This document shows, one piece after another, positions 38,050-53,100 of a stretch of 64,000 nucleotides of DNA. Positions within the stretch are counted from its first letter, which is position 1, and every line of letters begins with the position of its first letter. A program made the position numbers and the translations under genes. The notes under the pieces are model-generated. The model was not told where the DNA came from. It worked only from the letters and a program-made list of their open reading frames with translations, and did no database searches. This DNA is from Ciona savignyi (lineage: Eukaryota; Chordata; Ascidiacea; Phlebobranchia; Cionidae), in the NCBI GenBank assembly GCA_000149265.1, contig CH003080.1, positions 67,062-131,061 of the forward strand. The letters are read 5' to 3'.

Positions 38050-39260
38050 AATTACCTAGGGAAAAAATAAAGATTTTATCCTCAGATCATCATTGTGACA
38101 GGAATGGCATGGCGCTCCGACATCTACCAGAAGGAGTAATGAAATCGCATTGAAACTGTCATGTTTTAGAACACATGGTCTAGATATGCAAAAACCAAAG
38201 TTTTGGGTGAATAATGTAGGAGAATACCTAGAAAGAATAATGTAGGAGAAACTGGGACGTTAAAAACCAAAATGGTATTTTTTTTCTAAAAATTAGCTTT
38301 TATGGGCATAGCGCTACTCTCCAATTTTATTCATATTTGGTGGAGCCACTTCTTTGCTAATTAAAAGAAAGAAAACATTTACTTAGAGTAATTTCCTTTA
38401 AAAACGAAGATGTGTTCCTGAATCATGATTGTGACAGGCATGGCTATTGCCATGACATCTACCAGAGGGGGTAATGAAAACGCAATAAAACTTTGTCATT
38501 TGTTAGACAACATGGTTTAGATATGCAGAAACAAAAATATTGGGTAATAAATTCTAGATGATTTCCCTGGGACTCTAAAAACCAAAACGGCATTTAAAAA
38601 AATAGCTTCTTTTGAGCATAGCGCTAGATCAGCTGATCTAATTTTGATCAGATTCAGTGAATGTTAGTGCGGTAGCCGCGGATGTACTAATGAGAAAATA
38701 AAGTACGCAGGGAAATACCCTAAATATAACGATTTGTTCCTAAATCATGATTGTGACAGGCATGCCATATTGCCCCGACATCTTCAACAAGGAGTCGTCA
38801 AATCGGTTTAAAACTTTAAGAATTGTTAGATAACATGACCAAGATATGTAAAAACATAAATTTATATACTGAACCCAGGGGAACTCCCGGAGACATTAAA
38901 AACTAAATCGGACTGTTTCGGTAATTTAGCTTCATTTTACTGTAGCGCTTGACAAGAGGCATTAATTTAAAACATTTTTGGTAAAATGTTTGTAAATCTA
39001 ACACGATTATTCTTTTTTACACTAGACATGAAAAAGAGATTTGGTTGATAACTATGGGACCCATGCGGTTATGCTTACCGAAACAAACCTATGGCAGTCC
39101 GGTTAAAACTTTCCGGAATGTTGGATAACATGGACCCGACGTGCACATATCTGACAACAAAATATATTGTGTAATGAACATGGATAACAAGATCGGATTG
39201 TTACCTCAGGAACCCATGCGTATATGCTTGCAGAAACAAACTACATACTCGGTGTATAAC
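38050..39260 (+). repeat. Decayed tandem repeat, about 3.5-4 units of ~325 bp
   Basis: Three clear units and one remnant. The landmark ATCATGATTGTGACAGGCAT (or a close variant) occurs at about 38090, 38420 and 38745. In each unit it is followed by GACATCTACCAGA-like, GTTAGATAACATG-like and AAAACCAAAACGG-like blocks and a TAGCTTC...CATAGCGCT block. A fourth, shorter match starts near 39095 (GGAATGTTGGATAACATGG). There is no ORF across units. It is not present upstream of copy 1. Confidence 0.7.
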
Positions 39261-39977
39261 AAATTGTGGTTAGGTCCCCTTCTCGCATAAATATATAGCA
39301 TACAAATGGTGTTTTACGAATAGTCGTGGTTAATTACGTGGTTGACACTCTCTATAGTTTTGGTACGTGCACTAACACCATACACAATTAATTAAAATTT
39401 GGGCAATTAGGTTGGCCGGTATGTTTCCAAGAAATTGTAAAGACGTGTTTTACGATTCTAGGGAATGCCCCCTGGGCTAAAACCCATAATTTGTGGGTTT
39501 GACATATCCAGGTCAAGAATTCTACCCTAAGTGAAGTTTGCATTTAACAATTTATTCTTAAAGATTTCGGACGAACAAGCCACTCATGTCAAAGCGTTTA
39601 ACGAAAAAACGGACAAAAACAATATGTGTCCCCTTTTCCAAAAGGTAGTAATGAGAATACGGGCAACATTAAAAGGCTATACACTAAATATTTTGATGCA
39701 GGTATATAAAATAACTCTTACCACACCGACCTAACCTCTTATTTAGTGTGCAATTTTTCACTTTCATTTTCTATCCTTTTAGTTTTGTCGTGACAATACC
39801 TAAAGTTGTGCGTTTAATGCAGTAAAAGACGTAAGAGAAAACCCGACCAAACTACATAAGTATCCTGTATATCATATAACCTATAAGTTCTATGAAATAG
39901 CGTGAGGTTGAAAATCATGCTATAATTAAAATGTCTGAATGAAGGAAGGAGATATACACAATGCAGTATCTCCGACA

Positions 39978-40256
39978 GATTAGTCTGGTAATTAAGTGCG
40001 TGACCTTGCAGTCCAAGAGTTGCAGGTACGACACTGGTCGCTAGCTAGTCAGTTGTGTCCTCCTTGGGCAAGGCACCTAACGGATATTGCTTAAACCCGG
40101 CGGATAAACGGGTTCTACTTAATTGAAGAAACGTGTGAATCATACATACTACAATAGCTCCGGTAACGCGACGATGGGCGCGAGGTAATCTGGCGATTGC
40201 CCATGTGTTAACCATTTTGGTTATTCATGGGGATACTTAAATATCCTATCCTGTCT
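39978..40256 (+). mobile_element. SINE copy upstream of PSMD1 copy 2
   Basis: Forward SINE. A diverged tRNA-like head (TCTGGTAATTAAGTGCGTGA, B-box-like GAGTTGCAGGTACGACACT) is followed by GTCGCTAGCTAGTCAGTTGT, GGGCAAGGCACCTAACGGA, CGATGGGCGCGAGGTAATC, and a tail ATATCCTATCCTGTC. Confidence 0.8.
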
Positions 40257-41165
40257 TTGGTAATCTGACGGTTGACGCGAAGCTACCTGATGATTGCATA
40301 TATGATAACGCACCCTTGCGCATTCGCAACGTAATGTGACGATTACTGGCATGAGTATAAAACATATCGTAATTAAGTTGCATAGTTTTATATGAAATGA
40401 ATAAAAAACATAAAAAAAACTTTTAGGTTTACTTATATTATTAAAATTTAAAAATATGATTCGATTACTTACTGTGGGCATGCGGCACTCTGTTCTGACG
40501 ACTAGCAAAGGCTTAAAAAGAGACCAACTTATAATATGTTTCTAATTTTTTGGTAAACTGTGAAACTGGGGCGTTAAAGTTTTTTTTATAAAAATGATTC
40601 GGCGTTTTTGTGTTAAATCCATAGATATCTAAAAAAACGTCGGGGTATTTTGGATTTAAGGTGTAAAGAGCATTTAAACCCGAGATATGAGGGTAGGTTT
40701 TGAAAGTTTATAATATGTTCACGAATAATATCTAAAGTTACATTTGAAATTTCCGTTACAGTTAGGAAAATATGTGCTTGAAGAGTAGAGAAAATGGCGC
40801 TATAAAAAGAGGAAAGAAAATTATTTGTGAAAAATACAATTTCGTGGATCTCGGGTTAAATCTTTATCCTAATGTGTTAAATCGTTCATATTCTTTTTGT
40901 CAATAGGATTTGGGTATTCATGTCTTATCAAAGTGATTGGGAAAACGCAAGAAAGTATCATAGGCCAATATTTTTCTGTATTATATATTTAGCTTCTCGT
41001 TATCTTGATTTCTAGCTTTTGTTAAATACCATTAAAAAGTACAATTAGTGGCTAGTACTTTAAATACAACCTTTTTCATGTCTTTATTGTTTCACAGTTG
41101 GTTGTTATAATTTTTAAACACAAGAATTTGCAAAACCAGTGTCTTAAAGAACAACATATTGCATC

Positions 41166-44100
41166 ATGCATATCACATCAGCAGGTACTTCGGCAGTTTG
41201 ATCATTTCTAGGCAACTTTTATTGCTATTTCTTGTCAAATATGCAGCATTTTTGTGGCCAAAATGATGGGTGCCTCTAAATACTACAGGAGCGCTTGGAT
41301 CGCTTGGATCACTTAGATTGCTATGGAAAGTAATTTTAACCCTGTCCCAAACACTTCTCAACCCCAGAACTAACATTAACCCCAACCCTAACATTAATAT
41401 CATGGCTTTTGTAATTACGAAGTATAGTAAGCGATCCAAGCGCTCCAAGCGATTTAAGCGCTCCATGCGCTCCAAGCGGTCCAAGCGCTCCCAAGCGATT
41501 CAAGCGCTCCATGCGATCCAAGCGATCCGGAGTATTTAGTGGTACCGCTCAACCGCTTAACACTTGAAAATAGTCACTCCCCAGATATTTCCAAAAAAAT
41601 AAATAGTGCCAACCAGCGGAGAAAAATCAGACTACCGTTCTGTCCCTAGTCGCATCTATTTAAAATTACTTGACTTCAGACATCTCCAGTGTAACTCTCC
41701 CAAAATGGGAAGTAGCATCATGGGATTTACATATGAATATATAATATGCATATCCCATCTTTTGGAAATCTCTATTAAATCCTAATTTGTTGTTTCAGCT
41801 GGCGTGCTGTCTCTTTTGGAGGAACCGGAAGATGAATTGAAAGTATATGCCCTGAAACGTCTTAATGATATTGTACCAGAGTTCTGGCCTGAAATATCGG
41901 ACCACGTTGAACAAATGTAAGATTAAAAGTGATTTTAAATCAATGAACTTTTTATTTTGATTTTTGGAATGCAACTATAAGTAGTAAGGCTGGTGACCCT
42001 CATACACGCATACTGGAAGATTTGCCTTATAACAATAAGAAAATGTTGTGTTTGTAATTTACTCCTAAACTGATATGTTCAACAGTGGTATGAGATCAAA
42101 TCAGTTTGCTACCAGTTTTTAAGATTATATATTTGAGCTGAATTTACCTGCTGTAAAAATTCTCATAAATATAGTATTGTACTGTTATGCTTCTCAAACA
42201 ACAAATTAATTTTTCAGTGAGGTTCTGTATGAAGATGAGACATTCAAATATCGTGAGATGTCAGCGCTTCTAGCTTCCAAGTTGTATTATTACCTTGGTT
42301 CTTATGAAGATTCTCTTAACTATGCTTTATGTGCTGGCAAAGCCTTTAATGTGAAAGAAAGCTCAGAATATGTTGTAACCACAATTTGTAAGTATTGTTT
42401 GTATAATCTAGATGTAATGGATATTTGTATTTTTTAACCATATATATTCAATATGACTAGGCAAATGCATCGATCACTACACAAAGCTTAGAGAGAAAGC
42501 TCAGGAGGACGAAAGTTGCAAAATTGATCCACGATTAGAAGAAATCGTGAATCGGATGTTTGAAAATTGTCTGGAAGCTGGACAATACAAACAAGCAATT
42601 GGAATCGCAGTGGAAACCAGAAGACTTGATATATTTGAACGCGCTGTTAAAATGACGGTAAAATATAAAGCTGTATAAACCATGTCTAAATGATTAATGA
42701 TCAAGGATTTATTTGTAAAAACTATGCTAAATTATGCTTAATGCTAAAATTAATGGATTAATTAAAAAAGCTGTAAAGCATTTAACATTATCAATGGGAT
42801 ATTTTGGGTGTTGTTGAAAACATTATAAATCCGATATAGAATATTTGTGTACATACTAAATGTGTAAAGTACGATGCATATAATATATTACTTTCAGCCT
42901 AACCTGGGTGAGATTTTATCCTACTGCACCAACTTATGCACGAGACTGATACAAAACAAGGGGCTTAGAGAAGATATTTTGAAGCTGTTGGTTCGACTCC
43001 ATTCCACTCTTGTTCCCACGGTGTCGAAAACCGTTACCCAACCCGACTACATCAACGTGTGTCAGTGCCTCATCTACCTTGATGATCCTGCTTCTGTCTC
43101 TGATATATTGCAAAACTTAATAGCTGGTGGAAAGGTATGTAAATAACAAAATATTTTTTTCGGTTTTATTTATTACCAATACAATGTTGTAATTTTAATA
43201 AATACAAAACTTAGTGTTCCCTGATCTTGATAACAATGAAAGGCGCCGCCATTTAAGGGTTTATACTCAAGGTGGCCAGTGCTACATACACAGCTTAAAT
43301 TATATAAATATGGAATCAATGTAAAACTTTTTTTTAATTCTGTGGATTCTTATCCAACTGTCCATGTCTAACGTTTTGTGTGGCATTGTCTCCTAGGAGC
43401 AAGTGTCGATGGCTTACCAGATAGCATTCGACATGTACGACAGTGCGCCTCAACATTTCCTACTCGGTGTGATACGAGCTCTGCGTGCGGGGTCTACTCC
43501 AAGCACTGATGATACAGAAGCCACAAAGGATGAAGAAAAAACGGTAAAAAAACTTCAATTGTATTTAAGTGTCATGATGGGTATATCCAGTGATGGGATT
43601 CAAAAGGTTAACATGGGTTCGATTAAACCTGTTCATGGAACGTCCGGATAATCACCCATCCGATTCTTGCTTTTTTTACGGACATTAGACCCTTTAGGAA
43701 ACCTGTTGTTTGTAAGTTTGATACAAAAGAGAACCTGTTCCTAAAATTTTGAAACCTATCTAGGTTATCAAATTAAAGATACAAAAAAATCTGATAGTTT
43801 TAAATAATGTTTGATAGCTTTTTCATCTGCATTTGTTTTAGTTTATTTAAATATTAATCTTATATTCCAACAATTGATCATTATGTGTGTTCTTTTTTGC
43901 TTTTTATTACATTTCTAAATATTTTTTAGCCCCCACCTGAAGCTGATGATTCGAAAAAGCAAATTGATTGTCTGTGTGCGATCTTGGATGGTGAGAAGAG
44001 CATCGAACTTTACCTGCAGTTCCTCATCCGCAACAACCATGCTGATCTTGTGACACTCAAGCAGACGAAAGACCAGGTTGTGCAATTATAAATAACAATA

Positions 44101-47100
44101 TAGTTTATAAGTTCAACATTCTTTCCTGTTGTGTGTTTGCATGAGAGCAACAGATGAGCACCGTCTGGATATTTAAATCATTCAGTTTAGTGCTTTGAAG
44201 ACAAAATGTTTAAAATTTTTGTACCAAAGATAAATGAATGTTATGCACATCAATTTACCTGTATGGCGGACTACACAGTAGGAAGGCCTAACCTGGAATT
44301 TTTGACCTCTAGTTAAGTTTGGATAAACATTTTGTCTGGATTCCTTTTTTGGTAACTTAATTTAAATGAGTGTTTTACAAAATGGGTATAAAAACCGAAA
44401 ACATTGATATCGAATTCGAAGTCCATTATTCTAAATATAATAAACTACTTTTCTTGTAATTGTCAGAAGATAACTGCACTAATGGCAATTTTCAGGTCAA
44501 AATCTATATTACAGGAGTAATGGTCTTTGGGTAATAATCTTTTACCATAACATTACGCTATATATATATATGTGCTGTATGTTGAAATTGCATTAGTAGT
44601 TTTGAAGGTGATTTGATATTTTTAGTACCGGTATATGGTTCCAGGGCTGAAAACATTATGTTAGTGGTGTATCGTCCATGTATAAACCGAACCACCAGTT
44701 TACACTGTAACAGGAAACACAAACTAAAATATTAGATGTGTGTATGAGATGTGATTTTTAACCCGAATAATTTTATTTCAGGTACGAAACTCTGTGTGCC
44801 ACAACGCCTGTGTGATTGCTAACAGCTTCATGCACTGTGGCACCACCATTGACCAGTTTCTCAGGTATAAAGGCTTAAAAAAGTTGTTTTTAGTATTGTT
44901 CTCACTTAAATCAAATTATTTTTCTTCACCATACAGAGACAACTTAGACTGGTTAGCTCGAGCCACCAACTGGGCCAAGTTCACAGCAACTGCGAGTTTG
45001 GGGGTGATACATCAACGCCATGAAAAGGTGCTCGCAGCATAGTTTTATTGCATTGTTTGAGCATTATGAACTGTCGTTGCTGTAAGCGTAAAATAATTTC
45101 GGCCCACCCCCTGTAGAGTTGGCATAACACCATCTGCTATTATAAATTGCACCAACCTCACTGAACAGCTATAATATATCCCAATCATTCCTCTGTACTT
45201 AATAATAATAATGCAAAAAAGAGACAAATATTAATTGAATAATTTATGTAAGTGCATTTTATTGTATTTTCTTAGCTTTTTATTTTGTCCAGGATTCGTT
45301 GAATCTCATGTCAACATATTTGCCGAAAGATGCGAGTGGTGGTAGCGCCTACCAGGAGGCAGGTGGTTTGTACGCTATCGGCCTCATACATGCTAACCAT
45401 GGTCAGGGAAAGATCAGCGATTACCTCTTCAAACAACTCAGTAACGCAAATAACGAGGTGTCTAATCTTACTGCTTGTCATTTAATATTTACATTGTTTT
45501 ATACCACCACACTTTCTCATTTAACTTTGTAGAGTCTTAACTTTTTTAAATGTACCTTAATGAAGTAAAGTTAGTAAAATTTGAGTAAAAACTTTTTGAC
45601 TAATAAATTTCCTATTGCCCTGCCTCTATTAATTAGAAACTATGCTTAGATGCTTTGATACTATACAAAAATTTCTATACAGGTTATGCTTTGTTTTGTT
45701 TTTAAACACTGTTTGAATTTGATGTGTTATTTTTCACAATTTTAGTCAAACTGAAAATTGTTAATGTTATTCAAGAGATTTTAACCCAATTTTTCAATAA
45801 TACACTAAAGAGATAGAAATTCCAATTATTTCAAATTATCAATTTTTCTTTTTTTATATATTAAAAACCTCTTTTTTAATGTCTTTCCATGTTTATGGAT
45901 TATCAGGCTGATTTGCCTTCTGTTTAATAGCATGAAAAATTATTTTGCAAAGTTAAAATAAAGGTGAAATTTGCAAACCTTAAATTAAAACCTCTATACT
46001 TGTGCTTTTGTTGGGGTAAACACTTAAAAGGTTAAACCACGTAAGACGTAAGTATTGTTTGCACATCTGTTCCACGGTACATTATTGGGCAAGATGCATC
46101 TTGGTTGTGACTTGTATGTTGATGACATCATCAGTTAAACGCCTCCCCTAAAACGGGTTAAACTGTAAATCGTCACCTTATTGTTTAGGATTTTTTAAGT
46201 TGCTTTTATTAATTAAGCACACGATTTACATTACTGGTATGTCAAGCAATGTATTAATATCGAAGATATTTAAAAAAACATACATAAAGTTAAGTATTTG
46301 GCTCACTTGGTTAAGAAGCCTGTAATCTGTCCATGCTTTTTGATCTTAATTAAGCTCATCCTAATCGGAAAGCCACAATTAATTGATATTAAAATAATCT
46401 GAAAAATTTATGGCGAAAAATTGTTTTCAAGAAGGTGAGTTTTTAGCATATGGCCAACTTGTGTTAGCACCTACCAAACCACTTGGCAATGTTTATTTTT
46501 TCATTATGATCATGAATAATTTATTGTAATAATATACAAATTTGTTTCATGCAGATTATTCGCCATGGAGGATGCTTGGGGCTTGGATTGGCATCAATTG
46601 GAACAGCAAATACCGGTGAGATTCCAACTTCTTCAGCAATGAGATGTCTTTGTTTTAAATTTTGTCAGGCTTTTTCTATTTTATTAAAAATTATGTAACA
46701 AATCAAAACAGTTTATATTTCTGGTTATTATATTGTACATGAAGTAATAAATATATTTAAATTGAATATGTTCGTCTTGAATATAGAACAAAGTGAAGAA
46801 AAATTAATTGATCAGCTTACCAGTAGTTAATTTCTTTTTAAACACAAGCTAAAAACAAGCGTGCAATTTTAATATTTTATGTAATTTTTGGTTGATAACA
46901 TGTCAGCTTGTCCACTAGATGTCTACGAGCTGCTGAAGAGCAACTTGCACCAGGATGATGCTGTGACTGGAGAAGCTGCTGGGTTGGCTATGGGGTTGGT
47001 CATGATTGGTGAGTCCTATGTATCCATGCTGCAAGAAATGCTTGGTTTTTTTTCATTAATTGGTATGAAATGAAAACGAAAAGCGCAAATCTTCTGAGGT

Positions 47101-50100
47101 TTAATTTTTTTTTATTACTGACTTGGGCTGCTTATAATTTAAGCTTGCAATTGTTAGTGATTTCGCTGAAAGATGTTTAAGATAGTTAGCACATGATCAA
47201 GCCATATAATATTGTGGGGCTCAAGACCAGACAGCTGGTTGGGTTTGGCCACTTTATTTGCAGTGGGGTCATTGTTGTAATATACTTAACTAATCAGGTA
47301 TATTCTTATGCATGTTACCCCAGGTTCTAATTCTGAGCAAGCTCTGGGTGATATGGTTTCATACGCCAGGGAAACGCAACACGAGAAAATCATCAGAGGC
47401 TTGGCTGTTGGCATAGCGTTGGTGAGTCTGACTGTTTCCTCTCCATCTTATGCTTTATTGGCTGCTCAATTATACATTTCACCACCTTTGCAAAGAAGTA
47501 GTTGGACGCGGATTAGTATTCCTTCCTCACAGGAGTCACAGCTTTTCATTGTGAACCTTTAAATTTGTTATGTTCTCGTGTTTTGCCAGATTTTGGTGTT
47601 GGCCTTTTTATTGCGTGTGCTTTGAGAATGTATTGAATCCACCTGATGATTTCGTTTATGAAGTACCTTAAGTATGCTTAGAAATCGTAACTCACATCTA
47701 AGCACTTTTTTAGTTATTAATTTAAGTTTTTCATCTTCGTGTACAATTTTTTTAAACAATCTACATATCAAGTAAAAGAAATGTGGTTTTAATTGTTTGA
47801 TAGCTGCGTATTGACGTATTATACAGCGCAACCACCGTTACTGGACACAAATAACCAACGCTGCCTCCCTTTGATGCTTTCTAATGGGTAGTGAAAAACT
47901 GCTATTAAAAATTCTGACTGTTATATCAACCATGCTAACGTCGTCAGTATTTCACCCCAGAGACCTACTTTGAGCTTTATAATTGAATAATGCAAACTGC
48001 CAAGGTAATGTACGGGCGAATGGAAGAAGCAGACTCCTTGATAGAAGACCTCTCGGGAGACAAAGACCCAATCTTGCGAAGATGTGCAATGTACACCATC
48101 GCTATGGCTTACGTGGGCTCTGGTTCTAACAAAGCCAACCGTAAACTTCTTCATTTTGCTGTAAGTACCTTGGGATGACACTTATTGTTCATAATTTGCA
48201 ATATGTAAAAATCAATTCTTATTAAATTCTTAATTCTTAACTCAATTTTGAGCAGCCGTACTTATTATCCCATCATTCCCCTAGTTCCATTAGTAAACAA
48301 ACAACCTGGCGAAACGCTATTTCACACATCGTAAAGCACGTGTGACGTACCACTATTTAATTGGCTCACCGCAAATATGATCTGTCTGCAGAACTTTTCT
48401 CCTTTTCCAGTTGGTAATGTACCATATCACCATCAACTATATTTCAGGTTTCCGACGTAAATAATGACGTCAGACGTGCAGCCGTCGAATCGCTTGGATT
48501 CATTCTGTCCAGGTAAATCTTACACTTTTGCTAATTAATTACCCACCACATAAATAAATAATACGACATCGACTCGACTTCTAACCGGAATCGGAGTGCC
48601 AGCTATTGTCTTTATAACCAAGTTCCCTATTGACGAAATGTCATGGCCTTATTGTTCCATCAATCGACTTGACACGTTTGACGAATATTGTTGAAAAAAA
48701 TCATTTGGCTAGGGCGAAAGCGTGACCATCCACTTACGCAGTTGCCGAGTAAATATTAGGTTATGTCGGCAAGCTGCCTCTAATGGTGTTTGTTCTGTCG
48801 CTGAAACTATGTCATAAGAAAAAAATTATAACGTGTTTTTACCAAACAGTTAAAACAACTGTCCAATAAAAATCGTTAGCACGGATATCTTGCCCCATTA
48901 GCCGCAGGATCATTAGTAAACTGGTTAGTCTTGGTTCGATATATTTGATAAGCTTTTCTCTTAAAACGCAAAATGACACTTCATGACTGTTGCCGATATA
49001 CACAGACCTTTTGTTTCATATTTATCACCATAGCAACAAATAACAAGCTCACTTGCATTCCACGGATCCTTTATATTATGCTGCATTACACGCAATGCTC
49101 ATCATTGCTTCACAGAAGTACGAGTACCGACACACAGTAATATGTAGTTTTCGTTTAGCCGCATTGTGGAAAACGACAATATATTGTTTGCCCACGGCAA
49201 AAAAGCAACAAATAATAAAAGAATGGTGAAATAAAACATAATTGAACTTTCTCTTAAATATCTATATATACATGTATATATATGTGTGTGTTACCAGTTG
49301 TGCCAGACACCTTCTCCCTAATCTTGTGCATTTGAATGGTATCTTGTGCTAAATGAAGCTTCATGTGAAGGGTTGTTGTTTGTGCGTCAATGCACCGTTT
49401 GTCGAGGTTCAGGTCAACCGCATGTCACGGTGCTGGGTTTACCTGGTCGTATTCGAAGTCGAGTAGTAACAACGTCCTGATAAACGAGGTTTCGCTGCAA
49501 CGGGTCGTGCACATAAAGTTTCAAGCGGCAGAAGAATCGAGACACGTCGTGCGCCATTGTTTCAGATCGGTTCGGTTGTCAGATACCCGCGATTTTAGTG
49601 TCATCGAGTTTTGTGAGGTCTGCTGGCACGATGACCGTCTACTCGTTGATTCGACCGCCGTCCGGTATGATGAATTCGACCCCTCCCTCATTTTATAATC
49701 CCGTACAATCGTCCGCCGGTTAATCGCCGCAAATCGTCCACGAAGAACATTGAAGAACGTTTCACGAAATCGTTTACTAAACAAGGTGTAGACACACGGA
49801 TTCACTCCCGAAGAAACGTACCCCACCCATACGAACCTGCCAACATTACTCGATTTAAACTTTTCGTTTATACTCATTAACAATTAATGATCATTGATCG
49901 AAGAGGCAGTATGCCTAATTAATCCATCAATGTTGCTGAGAACCCAATGATATCTAATTACCGCCCGCAAGGAACAACTATTCATACCAGTTCATGAAGC
50001 TTCCCATTAAATCCTGATCGCACGAGTCGCACAAATGGCTCACAACGTTTGTGATGAAGAACGGGCACCAAAACACGCAGAAGAGCACGAATATCAGCCC

Positions 50101-53100
50101 CAAAACCTGGCAAGTGTGTGCTGATTAAATCAACCAACAATCCTGGAAACCAACCTTAGAAGCGCGTTGTTCGTTGGTGATACTTGTCATGACCCTCTGT
50201 TTGAACGAGCCCGACATCCGCCTTGTCGACGACCTCGTCTGTTGCAAACTTATCTTGGACGCAAAATTATTGTTGCGTTCACTGGGAGAAAGGACTCGTT
50301 ACATCGAATATACCGCGTTATATTGAGATGCTATCTTACCGTGTGCGATTTGTATTCGGCGATTTCACATCGCTTGTTGGTATAATAACTCCGAAGCCGA
50401 ACAGCGCTTGAACTTGCCGAAGCGCCTTCGTCAGCGCCGAGTAATCGGGCGTAATAACTTCCGAGCATTTCCATTCTTTGCCTGAAACGTGCGAATGCTG
50501 TCGAGTGAGCAGAAGTGACCGACCGTCTCCATCTTGTTCTACATTTCGTGCTGTTCGTAATGTACCGCCCTGTGGCCTGTCCATCGCCGCCGAGATTTCC
50601 CTGGCTTGCTTCCGCAGCGTAAGAATGGTCAAAGTGTACGTGACGAACATTATAATAAGCGGAAGTAGAAATGCGACAAGGGAACCAAAAATTGCAAACT
50701 CCCGAACGTTTATGGCGCATGTATCTCCGATGAACAAGTTGCTTCTGTCTTGTGCACCGAGCACTGGTAACGGGATAGCAATACCTGTCAATGATTTGCA
50801 ATTGGATTAAAAGAACAACACAGAGTTAAAATGGGATTTACCAATTGCCATGGTCCACACGGTGCAAATTCTGATTGCAACGCTCTTTGCAACGGGTAAC
50901 TTGTCGTAGTTTCGGTATTTGAATCGACCGATCAATGAACCTTCACTTCGTCGAGCAAATGGCCTGGATAATGCGATGTATCGGTCCAGTGAAATCATGC
51001 ACAAATGTAAGATGGACGAGGTACTAAAGAACACGTCCAACATTGCCCACACTCCGCACAACTCATCAGAGAAAGGCCATTTGTAATCTGTCAAAGCAGA
51101 AATAATGTAAAATAGTACCAAAGATACGCTGAGTAAAGCAAACCACTTTTTAAAGGCAATCCATTTCCAAAAAAAGCGGTCACAGTTCGGTTTATATAAA
51201 TAAACCTTGCTTGATGAGTGCGACGCCAGTCTAAATGATCCATATTCGGTAGCTCTGCCGTACGTATTTCGTTTATACAGCTTTCACCGAGTTCCAGATT
51301 GAATAAACACAGTTTGGTCCGATTAGCGCGCAGTATTTGATGTGTTAGTTCCATCTCAAAATGGAAAGTTACCCTCGTTCAAGTAGTTGTTACAGCGAAG
51401 TGTAGGTAGACAGAACTACATGTGGTTATTGTTAGAACTGTGTTTTGACGAACTAGTACCCGGATTTAAAGCATCAGTGCGCCTGCTGAGGCCCTACTTA
51501 CTGTTACTGAATTTTTTAAACTTAAAATCGAATTAACATTACATCGATCAAATACCTACCGGTTTTCAGTCGTTTTAACTATATCTGTACCTCAAGAAAA
51601 TGACCTAACTATTTGGAAATGCGTTGCGTCTCGCTTATTCATGGTCGTTTCGAGTGATTGATTAGCGGATACTCACTGTTCATGATCATTCCAAGACTGG
51701 GCGGCATTACGACCAAAGCGACCAGCAGATCAGCCACGGCGAGTGAAGTTAGGAAATAATTTGTCGAACTCCGTAACCTGCGATCCAGACACACTGATAT
51801 GATCACTAATACGTTGCCCAACGCAACAAGCACAATAATCGGGATAAGAAACAGCATGAACCAGTCCGTTCCATCTGCAAACATTTATGTACATTAGACC
51901 CGCACTCTTAACAACGTCTGTGTTTACACAATTCACCTTTGCTCAAAGTTAACTTCGTCACGTTCCTATTACTTTCAAAACTATATACTTGGGTGACGTT
52001 CATAGCTTCACTTTGCACTTGTGATAATATTTCACTGCCTCGTACTCTCACATCGAATATTCCCCGACTTATCTCCCAATTAATGAAATACCGGATAGGT
52101 TCTGTTCACCGAGAGCTTCTTTCGGGTCTCAAGTGTGTTGTAACGACATGCAATCTGAGAGAATGAACTCTTTTCTTTCCCATTCTCTCGATTCGAACAC
52201 TGGGGAACTTAGCGTTTGTCCTCATTGTTGTGAGTTTCCCAGCACTGGTTTGTTGGTTTAGCCAGATATTCCGATGACCTCACCCTGATGTTGCTACTAT
52301 GTGTTTATTGTACTAACCGATATACACTATGGTGGGTTAAAACAATTTTCGGTTCAATTATTTTGCTTTTCGAAAGACAATTCTTAATTTGTGCATTTGG
52401 CTTCGATTTGATCAAAACTTTTCTTTCTTCGCCAATATTATAAGATTTTAAACCTCACTAAAGTGTTTTTAATACCACATCCTTTGGCTTTTTTGCGTTC
52501 TACTGTTACCATAGTTGAGCTATACAATCGATGATATCACTTCCTTCGACACAGAGTTAATCATTTTTTTAAGTTCTACTGTTACCATAGCGTTGAAAAA
52601 GGTCCTACGAAAATATGAAAGCTGTAACTTCATTTCTTACTGTTCACGTTGAGCAAATTCTATAAAAGAAATATAAAAAATCAATGATGGTGTTTACATA
52701 ACGATCAAAAAGAACGATGGTCCTCATTAAACGTCAACAGTTGGCATGGTAATTGCTAAACTACGTGCACATTGCCATGGTATGACGTCACACAAAATTC
52801 CAAGACATTGTTATAAACAGTTCTTTATTTCCACGATACCGCGGGTACACAACTGAAATGATTTCAAATTAATCTTCCCTTTTGAAATCATTACGAAATG
52901 AAAGAAATTTAAAGGGCATTTTATTTACCCTTCTATTTCCGACAACCTAAATTTAAATTTCTTTAGTTTTATATTCTGTCGGCGGAATGAAAAAATCCAC
53001 TGTTGTAGATTTCACAGAAATCCCAGTTTGTGTTGCTCTGTTTAACCTGTCAATGTAAAACGTCATGCTGTCGGATAAAAGCTACACCATACTATGTGAT

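Noticed and set aside
13363..51884. Reading the two GPCRs, or the two PSMD1 genes, as functionally diverged paralogues
   Set aside because: Only about three amino-acid differences in each pair and equal exon structure; they look like alleles or very recent duplicates.
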